From Sphaerulina vaccinii (taxonomy: Eukaryota > Ascomycota > Dothideomycetes > Mycosphaerellales > Mycosphaerellaceae): DNA of 64,000 nucleotides. The notes beneath the pieces were generated by a model. That model saw only the letters and a program-made list of their open reading frames with translations. It did not search any database and was not told the origin of the DNA. The position numbers were made by a program, and so were the translations under genes. The stretch lies in the NCBI GenBank assembly GCA_022570795.1, contig JAKUDP010000013.1, forward strand, positions 1-64,000. Reading direction: 5' to 3'. Of the stretch, positions 1 through 11,440 are shown one piece after another (positions within the stretch are counted from its first letter, which is position 1; each line of letters opens with the position of its first letter).

Positions 1-1849
1 ACTAGATACTTTTACTATAAGTAGAAATAGAAGTAGGAGTAGTATTATAGTAGAGGCTAATATAATTAGTACTAGATAAAGCTTTAAGATATAAAGATAC
101 TTATAAGGTTAGTACTACTAGTCTAGGCTTAGTAGGCTTAGTAGAAGTCTTAATACTTAGTAGAGCTTCTTCTTCTTCTTCCTCTTCTTACTACTAAATA
201 AATAGTAGAGATTCTAATAGTAGTAGAGATAGTATATAAGTATACTCGGTAGTAATATAAGCGAACGTTATATCTAGTAATTCTAATCGAGATATAGTAG
301 TAATAATAGTAGGTAGGTAAGAGAGATATAGTTATTATTAAAAAAGAAGAGAAGAAGAAAGAAGAAAGCTTATAAAAATATACTACTATACTATTAATAA
401 AGAAGTAATATATATATTATAAAGTACTATTATCTTTCTAGAATCTATCTCTACTTTTAAATAAACTCTACTAGATAAGTTTTTATAAAGCTATTTTAGA
501 AAAAAGATATAGTACTATACTAATTTTCTATATAGTACTATATCTTTTTTCTATTATTACCTATTCTAACGCGCTTGTTACTTGTTAATTATTATATAAA
601 GTTAAAGTTAAAAAGTAGGTCTTAGTATATATACTAGTAATATAACTTCTATCTTTTTATATAACTACTTATAAATATAAATATTTCGAAACTTCTTATA
701 TAACTTTATTACTTATACTTTGTAGAATTAGTAGACGAAAGCTAATAGCTAATAGCAAGGGCCTTATCGTCTATAATCTAATTATATTTAAGTTAGCTCG
801 AGTTCTTATCTTTAGCTACCTACTATACTAGCTTTAAGTTAGTAGTAGCTCTTAATAAGAGCTATCTATTAGCTAGTAATATCGAGCTCTTCTAGATTTC
901 TTTTAAAGTAGTATATAGCCGTTCTACTTATTATAACCTTTGCTAGATTCTAATTAAGTACCTTAGATAACTTAAGTTCTAAGTTCTAAGTAGCTACTAT
1001 ATCGAAGAGAGGCAATATAGGCTTTATACTTTATAGTAGAAAGTATAGTCTACCTATACTACTAACTATATATATAACCTATTAGCCTCGAGAAATATAG
1101 TAGAAGCTACGACTATATCTAATACTATAGCTACTCTAGTAGCCTCGATAGCGCCTATAACTAGAGAGAAGTATAACTAATCTAATAGAGAGGATAAGGA
1201 TACTCGACCTAGTAGAGATAAGGATACTATTATATATAATAATTAGAATCTACTATAGTAGGTCGAGTTAGAGCCTAAAGTTAAAAACAAAGTTAAGAAT
1301 AAAGTTAAAAATAAAGTAAGTTATAATTCTCTATAGCTCTTAAGTATATACTAATATATTAATAGCTACTATAAGTCGAGCCTAATAAGCGAGATATAGA
1401 ACTTATCGACTATTAAAAGTAATATATAATTAGAGATAATAATCTCGCATTTTTTATATTAGTAACTTAGATAACAATTTCGATACTCTAGGACTAAAAG
1501 TTACTCTAGTTACTTCTTAAGTCTAATAATAATAATAAGTTAATAATATACTTCTACTAGGACGTCCTTCTCTATTTAGTAATAATATATTAGAACCTAT
1601 TAAGTAGAAGAGTAACTATAAGGTTAAGTCGATTTCTAATACTAAGTTAATAGTAGAACTCTAGGTATAGGATACTAGTCTATTTTATTATAATTAGAGT
1701 ATTCTTAGTAAGATCCTTAAAGCCTTATTAAGCTTAATAGTACTAGAGAGTAACCTAGCTTAGCTACTAAAGTCTATTAATACTCTAAAGTAGTATCTTT
1801 ATACTATTCTTCTAAACTTAAGCTCTATTATAAAAAGATTCTTTTAAAA
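1..1849. other. Degenerate AT-rich sequence, no identifiable feature
   Basis: This is RIP-type sequence without a frame that I can match to a known domain. It may be the 5' part or terminus of the DNA transposon that follows, or remains of a further element. I found no terminal inverted repeat. Confidence 0.5.
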
Positions 1850-4800
1850 TCTACAAATTAGCTAACTCTACCTACTAGTAACAAGAACGCTACTAACTAA
1901 GCTCTAGATATTAGAGAGGAATAAGAGTCTATAATAGCCGATATTAATAAGATCTACTTCTTTAATCTAGAGGAGCTCTTTATATATATTATAGCTTCTA
2001 ATATTAAGAACAAGATCTACTAAGGTCTTAGCTACTTTATAGACCTATCTATAGAGCTATTCTAGTTAAGAGTATAGATAAGCTCTATCTATACTATATC
2101 TAGAGAGTTTGCTTATTACCTAGTCGACTCTACTAGTACTACTCTAAAAATATATAGAATATAACCTATATATAGAAAAGTGCCTATATTCGATAATTAT
2201 AAAAAGAAGAAGAAGTAATACTCTAATATATAACCTAAGCGAGCTCGTATAGATAATAATAAGCTTATACTATCTTATAGTATTAATTAGAACTAGTTCG
2301 TTAGTAAAGTAGGTAGACTAATCTATATATTCGACTTTATAAACTTCTCCTATTATAATAAAGACTATAACTATATTAATTCTAATATAGGAGAGTATAA
2401 GAAGCTTTATATCGGCCGTATTAAGAATATCGGTATTAATAAGTATATAAAGTATAAGGATTAGTATAATATACCTTATAGAAAGGTAGTTATTATTAAA
2501 GTTTAATCTATTATAGACCTTAATAGTATAGTAGATAATATAAAGTATACTATCTAGAGCTCTAAGGAGAGTATTCTAGAGAATAAGTTATTCCTATAGA
2601 ATAACTAGAACTTTAATATACTAGAAGCTAATATCTAGCTATTCGATAATAGTACTATTAGTATATATTATACCTTCTAGAGCAGAGTAGATACTTCTAA
2701 TAACTTAAAAGACAAGACCGACTATATTATATACTATATTTTATCTATCTCTTATTAGTATCTATTCTATTAACTAGTCTCTTAGATATACTCTAGCTAT
2801 AGCAAGCTCGAGATACTATACTTTAGTTATAACTACCTACTTAGTATATTCGATAAGAGTAAGTATATAGTAGTATCTTTGCCTCTAACTAACTTTCTAG
2901 ATACCTTCGGCCTATACTATAATATATATAGAGCTATTATAGGTATATACTTTATACCTATAGGCCTTTCGGCTATAGAGCAAAGCTATACTACTAATAT
3001 AATTCCTCTAACTCTTAGACTATATAGTAGTAATATATATAATATTATTAAGACAATCGGCTCTACTCTTCGAGCTCTAGATAAGAGTATTATTTTATAG
3101 TACTTACTACTCGCTAAGACTAATATATCGACTAGTAAGACAAAGCTAGTTATATTCTATACTACTACTATCTAGTATATTAGAGACTAGCTATAGTAAT
3201 AGACTAATACTAGTATACTTAGACTACGAGCTAAAGTTAGCTACCTATAGTACTTTATAATATCTAAAGACTAAGGTAATCTTAATATTAATCTATTCGA
3301 ATATAGCTACTTCTACTACGAGAATAAGCGACTCTACTAGTATATAGAGAGTAATAGCCTACTAGCTAATAATAACAATTCGAAGAAGTCTTATAATAAG
3401 TATCTTAAGTAGAGCAAATAGTATAGTATAGATATAGATCGTCCTCCTTTATAGAAGATCTTACTAGTATAAGATACTATTATATACTTCTCTACTAATA
3501 GAGCTTACTCTAAGCTTAATAGTATTACGAATATAGTATATACCTTACTAATAGACAAGATTCTTACTAAGGAGGTATAGACTAAGTTTAGAAAGAAGTT
3601 GCGCTAATTTCCTTTCCTATCTAGCTAGTAGAAGCTATAGTCTATTATATATTATATTAGTAGCTACTCCTTAGCCGAATCTGTACGCTTATCTATTATT
3701 AGTACTACTTTACTACAAGTATAGCTTAAAAATAAGTATATTAATCTATAGTTTAGAGAGGCTATCTATAAAGGCTAGTATCTCTAGCTAGAGTATAAGC
3801 TTAAGCTATAGCGTACTTATATACTAAACCTAGAGGTATACAAAGTACTAGCTTTAGCTATAGTTACCTCTATACTTATAGCTATTACTTACTTAAATAT
3901 ACTCTTCCTATCTAGTAAGCTAATAGCTATATAATATAATATTTATATAGAAGATAGATAGCTATATATAATATAGAAGATATTCTAAGAGCTTATAGAA
4001 GCTAGAGCTAAAGTAGCAGACAAGGAGCCTAATAATAATACTTCTATAAAGTCGAAATATAGTAAGAAGAAGGCCGCTACTAAGAAGACTACTACTAAGA
4101 AGTCTATAGCTACTACTATAGCTATATAGATAATACTATAGAGTTCTCGAGATGCCTTACTAGCTAGATCTTTATATACTATATACTCTTTTTTATAATC
4201 TACTATACGAACTCCTACTCCTTAGCCTATAGCTACTACTATAGCTCTTAGATAGTAATAAAAGTAATAGTAGCAAGAGTAGGAAGAGTCTAAGTAGCTT
4301 GAGATTAAAGAAGTATATAATAATATAATAGTAGAGCTTCTAGGTACTTATATATATACTAAGGCTACTAATAGATTATATTATATACTAGTACGACCTA
4401 ACGTCTATATTAGTATCTACTATAAGAACGTTTAAGACTAGTATAGTACTCCTACTAACTTATAAGTCTTTATATAGGAAGGCTTCTATAAGCTAATAAA
4501 GTAGTATATTTTTATAACTAACTATAATAACCTAGAGTATAATCTCCTTCTATACTATAGTTTTAAAATAATATTATAGCTTATTTTCGAGAATAGCTTT
4601 AAGAAGGATTACGAGAAGCTTACTAAGCAACTATAGAAAGTTTGCCGTATTACGCCGAAGGTCTTTAATAAGTTGCTACCTCGATCTAAGTAGCTATAGG
4701 ATAATCGTCTTAATAGTAGTAATAATATTAATACTTAGCCTAGTAGCTTTATAGGTATAGTTACTAGCTAGCTTATTATAGACTACTAGGCTAAGACGTT

Positions 4801-5170
4801 TATAGATATACTAGTTATATATAACTAGATATATAAGCTATATCGAAACCTCTACCTTATAGCTACCTTTAATAAGTAGTTTATAGCTACCTATACTCGA
4901 GACTATAATATACCTAACAAGATCCTTTCTAATATAAAGCTAAAGTAGTATAAGCGCTTTGCCTTCGAGGACTCTATCTCGTAGCGCTATATTATTATTA
5001 AGTATAATAACTTCGTATACTATAGATAGAACGCGATTGCTTATATTAACTAGATTTTTATATATAAGGCTCGAAAGAAGAAGCTAGCTAAGCTCTTCTT
5101 ATAGCTTATACTAGTATATAATACTATATAGATCGATCTAGTAATAGAGCTCGAGATCTATAAGATTAGT
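1850..5170 (+). pseudogene. Decayed Plavaka/CACTA-like (Tnp2-like) transposase
   Basis: One frame can be followed from about 1,850 to 5,170 through many RIP-type stop codons. The best preserved part is an uninterrupted stretch at 2,879-3,100, which contains a TFGLYYNIYRAIIGIYFIPIG segment. It resembles the conserved LGLYxDxFxxYRxxYHxxGGxY block of fungal transposases of the Plavaka/Tnp2-like group. About 600 bases further in the same frame, a stretch with SYSLAESVRLSII (near 3,660-3,710) matches the conserved SYSLxEhaRhSII block of that family, and the spacing fits. Basic Lys-rich sequence follows at about 4,070-4,130. The gene is certainly dead. The family assignment rests on recognised motifs, not on a search; a related CACTA-superfamily element is the alternative. 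Confidence 0.6.
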
Positions 5171-5339
5171 ATATAGTAGGACTAGGTAACTGTCGGTCTT
5201 CTATCTCTTACTAGCTAGAAGGTATATATAGTACTATTTATATATATAAGTAAGGCTGCTCTAGGATCTACTTTAAGTAGCTACTAAAAACGTATACTAA
5301 TAAGGTACTATTAGTAGGAGATTTTGTTACTATTTATTA

Positions 5340-5880
5340 ATTAGAATATCTAATTTCTTTAAGTAGTAAGTCCTTAGTTTAGATACTTATACTATACCGA
5401 AGCTAATAATCTCCTAGATAGCTATAGACTTTAGTATAGTACTATATCTTTCTAGCGAATCTAGTATATTGTTCTACTTTTAAGCTTGTTTCTATAGGTA
5501 GCTAATTATAATTCTAGCTTATAGCTTCTTCTTCTCTTTCTCGAATATATACCTCTAATAGCTCTATAGCTTCTCGTAGAACAAGCTAGCTATAGCTATA
5601 GTTAGTAGCTAATACTAAGTCTTTAGTATATTTAAGTATAGTACTATAGTATTACTAATATACCTATAGGTTTATTATACGAGTCTTAATAAGCTAGCGA
5701 CTATAAGATCTCTACTAATATATCTATTATAGCCCTTACTAACGTATCTATAGACTACTATACTTCTTCCTTTTGCACTTTCGGTAGCTATAAGTATACT
5801 TTTCTAAGCTCTTTTTGCAAGCTAGTAAAGACTAATACTTCTATAGACTATAACTACAACCCTTCTAGTATAGGCTTCTT
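5340..5880 (-). pseudogene. Protein-like remnant on the minus strand, family unknown
   Basis: Read on the minus strand, this stretch gives a frame rich in Lys, Gln, Arg and Ile. It contains a segment LQKELRKVYLQLPKVQKEE that looks protein-like and has relatively few stops. It converges on the transposase remnant to its left. I cannot name a family; a second gene of the DNA transposon or a separate element are both possible, and chance is not excluded. Confidence 0.2.
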
Positions 5881-6939
5881 AGTACTAAATAGTAAGCTTA
5901 TATCCTTCTATAACTAGCTATCTTTATAGAGCTAACTATTACTTATAGCTTCTATTTCTATAACTCTCTTTATAGTAGATACTACTAGGTATATTCTTTT
6001 TATATAGCTTTCTACTATAGTATTTACTAACTATAATATAGGCTTAAAACTACTATTCCTATATAACTTCCAAACTCTATTATCCTTAATCTCCTCTAAA
6101 TAACTCTACTATAACTACTACTAGATATATAGAAAGTATTCTAATATAGTAATAAGAGCCTAGCTTAATAGATATATTAGTAGGCGTATAGAAGAGTATA
6201 GTATAGTATAGTAGATAGTAGCTAGATTAGATGCTTTTCTATAGTAATAGATTTAATTAATATATAAGCTTCTACTATATATTCTAGTATAGCTATTTTG
6301 TAAGCTTAAGTTATATATTATCTTATAGTTACTATATATATATAAGCTATAGCCTATATTAGTCGCTAGCTACGCGCAAGCTACTTAGTAAGTATATTAT
6401 AGGTAATATTATTAGTAGCTATATTAGAAAGCAAATCTAAACTTAATCTACTTAGTCTTACTAAGCTATCTATATTCTTAGCTACTAGCTAGCTCTTAGC
6501 TATATAACTATACTACTATAAAACTACTACCCTACTATACTACTACTACGCTATATAACGTCTCGGCTATATTAGCATAGCTAAGAATATATATAGTTAA
6601 AGCTAGATACGGCTACTTATTACTATAATCTACTAAAAGAAAGATTAGAAGGCTAAATAGCTTAATATTTAAACTAGAATTTAGCTACTTTATAGTAGCT
6701 TAAAGGTACCCTAGACCCTACTAAGGTATATTATTACTATATAGCTTATTCGAAGCATAGTTATCTAATATATATAATAGGAAATACTATATCTATCTCT
6801 AATACCTAGTTCGATAGCGCTACTAACAAAGGTTCGATAGAGTAAGAAACTATCTATAACTATATACTAATAATTCCTTTTAATACCTATACTAACTCTT
6901 AGAAGCTAAAGCCTTATAGTAGAGCTACTAGAGCTACTA
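5881..6939. other. Degenerate AT-rich sequence, no identifiable feature
   Basis: RIP-type sequence between the two recognisable elements. No motif, terminal repeat or preserved frame could be supported here. Confidence 0.45.
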
Positions 6940-7299
6940 TAGGTAGAGTAAAAGAAGATAGTACTAATACTACTAACGCTAATATCGATAGCGCCGGTAG
7001 AAATACTATAGGCTAAAGTAGTACTAATATTAGTTAATAAGAACAATATAGCCCTAGTACTAGCAACAAGTACGCCTTGTTACCTCTAATAGACAATCTA
7101 GTAAAAAGACAGACTATATAGTTCTAGAAGGAATAATATAATATCTAGATACTAATTGCTACCAAATAATATAAGGTAGCTCTCTAAGTAGTAGTAATAC
7201 CCTCTACGATAGTAGCACTACTAGTAGCGGCGGCGGCTATAGGGGCTACTAGCTACTAGATTAAAGACAACGAGTCGCTACTTAGTAAGTTACCTATCT

Positions 7300-7975
7300 A
7301 TCTTTGCTCTATTATTGTTACTATATATAGTAGCATCGAGCCGATTTACTATATAGCTATTTATAAGAAGATATTCGACTCTATAAATACTATATACCTA
7401 TATAGAGGTAGCTAGTTCGAATAACTAGAAGAAGTACTAGCTTAGAACTCTGCTAGCTACCTAGTATAGTAGTATATATATAGTACTATAGATAAGTATA
7501 TAATACTACTAATCTAGTTCGAAGCTATAGTTACTATAGTATGCCTCTTCTACCTATTCTATATAGATATCTATCTACCTATATAGGAGCGAATTCTCGT
7601 CTTTACTACTACTATTATATAGTTTGTATATAAGTATCTATAGATTAATATACTATATAAATATATATTCTAATAATAGCTCGAAATACTCTATATTAGC
7701 TATCTTTATAATAATACTTAGTAATAGGACTATATAGCTCTTAATATACTAATTGCTACTAGACTAATCTATACTAGTACTACTAATAATAGTAATAATA
7801 GCTACAAGGCTAGTCGACGTACTAACTACCTAGTACTAGATAGTATCTACTACTACTATAATAGCAAAAAGGGCTATACTAAGACTAACTGCCCTTATAC
7901 TTATAAGAAGTAGTATTATAGTTATAGTAGAGAAGGCTACTTCGAACAATACTACTACAACTAACTAGACAATCT
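7300..7975 (+). pseudogene. Gag-like remnant with zinc knuckles
   Basis: The frame carries many RIP-type stops and ends in two knuckle-like motifs. In the second (7,914-7,955) the spacing is exactly C-x2-C-x4-H-x4-C, but all four ligand positions now read Tyr. That is what TGT-to-TAT, CAC-to-TAC and TGC-to-TAC changes produce under RIP. The first (7,848-7,892) keeps KKGY-TKTNCP with Tyr in place of the expected His, and one extra residue before it. Location upstream of the RT in the same frame supports a nucleocapsid role in the ancestral element. Confidence 0.6.
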
Positions 7976-8559
7976 AGTACTTTAATATCTCTATCTAACT
8001 AATACTTTGTCGATAGTCTTAATTAACAAACAACTAGATATAGTATTAATAGACAAACTAGTACTACTAGTAACTATTATAATAGTTACAAAAATAATAG
8101 TATTACTACTACTAGTACAACCTAATACTTACCTTCTTTTCGACCTCTATATAGCTATAGAACTACTACTAGCTAGTATAATACCTCTAAAGCTACTTGC
8201 TTAGTATAAATAACTAAAATACTACTCTAGGCCTCTACCTATATAGATTGTATATATTATCTTATTTAGTACTACTATTAGCTTTACTAGTAGTATAAAA
8301 CCTTACTAAGCAAAGAACTAAGAGAATATATAGCTCGACGAAGCTACTATTACTACTAAGATTGCCTTAGAACTAGTAGCTAGTAGGCTTATAGTAGTAC
8401 CTACTTACCTAATCTACCTTATTATTTCCTTACTACTTAGCTTAGTCGAGAAATATAATAGTAGCTAGCAACGTATTTATAACCTCTCTTACTCTATCGA
8501 CTACTCTATTAATAATAGTATCGAGCTAGAACTAGCTATAATTACTTATACCTCCTTCG

Positions 8560-9760
8560 ATAAGGTTATAGCTATAATAGTACTAGCTAGAGTTAGCTAT
8601 ATAATTATTAAGAAAGATATTAAAAATGCGTTTTAGATAGTACTAGTTATACTTATTTATTACTAGCTTCTTAGCTTTACTTAGTAAGGCACTACTTACC
8701 TCGAGAATATACTACTATTTAGCTTATAAATAGCCTCTATTATCTTTAACCTCTTTATAGAAGCTCTATACTAGATACTATAGTATTTCCTTATACTATA
8801 TATTATTCTTTACTATCTTAACGACTTTATATTTATAGTACTATATAGCTAGCCTACTATACTAATATATAATATATAGTTGAAGCTTACTACCGAACTA
8901 GGTATACTATATAATAACTTAAAAGATATAGAAGGCTATATTATTAAAGTACTTAGTATTACTTATAATATACTACTTATATAAGCTAGGCTCTTACTAT
9001 AGAAGGTTATATATACTTCGGAGCTTATCTGAGAGGCCTTGTACTATAATAGCCTTACTTACTATAATACTAAGAAGCTTAGTAGCTATCTAGCTTAGTC
9101 TATAAAGGTTATCTACCTTAGTAGAAGTAATACTTTATTACTCTATAGCTTTATCTTAGTAACTTAGTAGATTGGTAGCAAACGCTATCTACTATAAGCT
9201 CTTACTAATAACCTTAATTAGTAGCTACTAGCGCTTACTTATACTAATAGTATACTACTTTTATTACTAAATTTACTAATATTACGACTCTTTACTAATA
9301 CCTTTAATACTAGATTCGGTACCTTTTAGTACTATAGTAGTATAGCCGACTAGTACGATAATATCTACCTTATTTGTATAGATTATATACTTAGCCTACT
9401 ATAAATAGATATATTACTACTTTACTTATATCCTTATAAAGCATATATTAATATAGCCGAGATATAAGCTATTATACTAGTACTAGTATACTAGCGCTAG
9501 TAGGTATACTATATTATTAACTACTTAGATAATACTATAGTAGTAGCTGCTTTTAATAAAGGATATACTACTAGCTAACCTAACGACCCTCTATATATTG
9601 GCTTACTTTACCTTATCTAATACGGCTCTATAATTAAGAGTATTTACTTACCTAGCAATACTAATTAGCTTATAGATATACTATTACAAGCTAAGTATAA
9701 AATAGTAGCTAATATTATAAACTAGTAGATATTATAGCCTTAGGCCTACTACTACTACTA
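8560..9760 (+). pseudogene. Reverse transcriptase plus RNase H remnant (DIRS/Ngaro type)
   Basis: The RT begins with KKDIKNAF at 8,610-8,633. It contains a segment ending IIFNLFIEAL and reaches the catalytic box read as YLNDF at 8,814-8,828, in which the AAC codon is most simply a RIP-changed GAC, giving YLDDF. The arrangement (KKDIKxAF, IFNLFxEALxWI, YLDDF) is that of DIRS/Ngaro RTs, not of Gypsy or Copia. The RNase H follows with a DNTIVVAAFNKG motif at about 9,528-9,563 and a later NTNWLxDxLxQ-like stretch, typical of the RNase H of the same elements. Many stops make it inactive. Confidence 0.68.
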
Positions 9761-9959
9761 GCTAACTAGTATATAATAATAAATGCGCTAAGCTAGTAGT
9801 AGGCTACTATTATATAGTACGGCCTTATAGCTAGTACTTGTAAGAACTATAGTAATATTAATATATGTATCTATAAATAGTCTAAGCTTTACTTCCCTAG
9901 CTAATTACTCTACTAGCTATCTATATATATAATATAGTTATAGATTATTAACTATATCT

Positions 9960-10770
9960 ATAGTAATAATAGCCTTACTAGCGTCTCTAGCAGCACTATT
10001 ACTAGTAAACTATTAGCTTAGTAATTACTACTCGTAGACTATAACATTCCTTATTTAAAGCTTAAGGTACTATTTAACTTACCTTAAGTATAATATATAA
10101 AATATATAGCCCTATTAATAAACCTACTATAATCTACTAAGTATAAGCTAATACTACTACTAATACTAGAAGATATAGTTACTAAAGTTGCTTACTTACC
10201 TAATAACTATAATAATAATGCTACTATAATACTAGTATTTGCTAGCTATATAAGAATTAGTAAACTTACCTACTTAATAGAAGAAGCTATACTCGAAGAG
10301 TTCGCTACTACTTACCTTACTCGCAATAATATTATACTAGCTAGCAACTATATAATAGTATAGCTTAAATAATCTAAGACTAATACCGAATATAAGAGTA
10401 TATTAATCTATATAGCTACTACTAATACTAGTATATATGCTATTAATTATATATATATCTTACTTGCTAAGTAACCTACTACCTTACTAGATTAGCTACT
10501 ATTTAAACTTATAACTAGCGCCTTTACTTACTTATAGCTACTAGTATTAATTAAGAAACGCCTATAATATAATAGCTATAATACTAGCCTCTATACTTAT
10601 TATTTACTCTGCTATAGTGCTATATAGTATATAGCTAATAAGGGCCTTACTTATAAAGAAATCTAAGCTCTTAGTAGATAGACCTCTAATACCTATAAAT
10701 ATTACTTTACTTACTTACTAGCTATACTCTATTATATAAATAAGCGCTTCTAAACTAGCGTTCTACTACC
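9960..10770 (+). pseudogene. Tyrosine recombinase remnant
   Basis: This is in a different frame from the RT. Upstream parts keep a R-I-like segment (Arg-Ile/Val-Asn-Leu-Pro-Thr near 10,250). The C-terminal catalytic region at about 10,586-10,720 preserves ANKGLTYKEI, followed by a stop, ALSR, a stop and TSNTYKYYF. This corresponds to the H-x-x-R, GRW and catalytic Tyr region of YR elements (pattern HSFRRGAA, then LGRWxSxAYxxY). Stops fall on Gln and Trp codons, as RIP predicts. Crypton DNA transposons have a similar enzyme, but the adjacent RT and RNase H on the same strand argue for a YR retrotransposon. Confidence 0.68.
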
Positions 10771-10870
10771 TCTATCTAGAGCTATTTAATAACTTTATAG
10801 CAAGCCCTAATAGCTACTATTATATTTACTTTACTACTCTACTAGTTTTAGTATAGGCCTACTAGCCTAT

Positions 10871-11062
10871 AGGTTACTATAGGTAGGCTATTATATATAA
10901 TATAAGCTACTACTATAAGTATTTACTTATAGCTTATATATATTTCTTATATATAATAGTAGGCCTACGGCCTATACTCTATAGCAAAACCTCTATAGAA
11001 TAATATTATTCTTTATCTTATTCTACTCTTACTTATATATATAGCTATAATAGTATAGATAA
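10871..11062 (+). repeat. RIP-mutated copy of a 192-198 bp direct repeat
   Basis: This aligns from end to end with 11,243-11,440. Nearly all mismatches read C in the right copy and T here, or G there and A here; the only other differences are two small gaps (2 and 4 nt). The start codon present in the right copy (11,428) reads ATA here. Confidence 0.9.
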
Positions 11063-11242
11063 AAAGTATCTATATATAAGGTAGAGGTAGTTATTCTAGA
11101 AGTTTCTTTACTTCTTAGACTATAATAACTACCTTCTTAGACTATATATTATTACTATTTTATTACTTACCTAACTAGCTAAATTCCTATAAGTTTAGGC
11201 TTTATTTACCTATATATAGACTACTAAATAAAGCGGAGTATA

Positions 11243-11440
11243 GGGTTACTGCAGGCAGGCTGTTACATGCAATATAAGCTACTACTGCGAGCATTTACTT
11301 ACAGCTCGCACGTGCGTTTCTCGCATGTGATAGCAGGCCTGCGGCCTGCACCCTATAGCAAAACCTCTGCAGAATGATGTCATTTATCTCATTCTGCCAC
11401 CTTTCCTCACTTACACACGCAGCTGCAATGGCACGGACAG
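11243..11440 (+). repeat. Intact copy of the 192-198 bp direct repeat
   Basis: Partner of 10,871-11,062, offset about 372-378 bases. It has normal base composition and begins exactly where the RIP-mutated block ends. It covers the presumed promoter and the first four codons of the small ORF at 11,428. Its intact state next to a fully mutated copy is unusual, because RIP normally hits both members of a duplication. Confidence 0.9.
11287..11349. promoter_or_regulatory. Cluster of palindromes with a CACGTG E-box
   Basis: Within 63 bases there are three inverted repeats: GCGAGC/GCTCGC (11,287-11,292 with 11,304-11,309), the perfect 10-mer CGCACGTGCG (11,307-11,316) and GCAGGCC/GGCCTGC (11,333-11,339 with 11,343-11,349). 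The 10-mer contains CACGTG, the core bound by basic helix-loop-helix factors, which include the phosphate regulator Pho4 in yeasts. It lies about 0.9 kb upstream of the alkaline phosphatase gene, so a link is only a possibility. The dense symmetry could equally be the end of a mobile element. Confidence 0.4.

Larger units (their letters stand above)
6940..11062 (+). mobile_element. Decayed tyrosine-recombinase (DIRS/Ngaro-like) retrotransposon
   Basis: Four coding parts lie in order on the + strand: a gag-like part ending in zinc knuckles (to 7,955), a reverse transcriptase (about 8,600-8,900), an RNase H (about 9,490-9,760) and a tyrosine recombinase (about 9,960-10,770). gag, RT and RNase H share one frame and the recombinase is in another. 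RT plus RNase H plus tyrosine recombinase, with no aspartic protease or DDE integrase seen, is the defining layout of YR retrotransposons (DIRS, Ngaro, PAT). I saw no adenine methyltransferase domain, which would slightly favour Ngaro over DIRS. The direct repeats at 10,871 and 11,243 may belong to its 3' end. Exact ends are not determined. Confidence 0.7.
1..11242. repeat. RIP-mutated AT-rich transposon block
   Basis: The whole block is dominated by TpA. CpA and TpG are almost absent, and all reading frames are full of stops, mostly TAG/TAA at places where CAG, CAA or TGG would be expected. This is the classical product of repeat-induced point mutation acting on both strands. Coding remains of at least two different mobile elements can still be read in it, both on the + strand. 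Composition changes sharply at about 11,240, where normal GC content resumes within a few bases. The pattern is seen directly; the mechanism is inferred from what is known of Pezizomycotina. Confidence 0.93.

Noticed and set aside
1..300. Telomere or subtelomere at the left edge
   Set aside because: No TTAGGG repeats are present; AT richness is explained by RIP.
2879..3100. 73-residue open ORF as an independent gene
   Set aside because: It is only the least damaged piece of the transposase frame, which continues on both sides through stops.
8007..8204. 65-residue open ORF in the AT-rich block
   Set aside because: Low-complexity Ile/Leu/Val product in RIP-mutated DNA between gag and RT; no sign of a separate gene.
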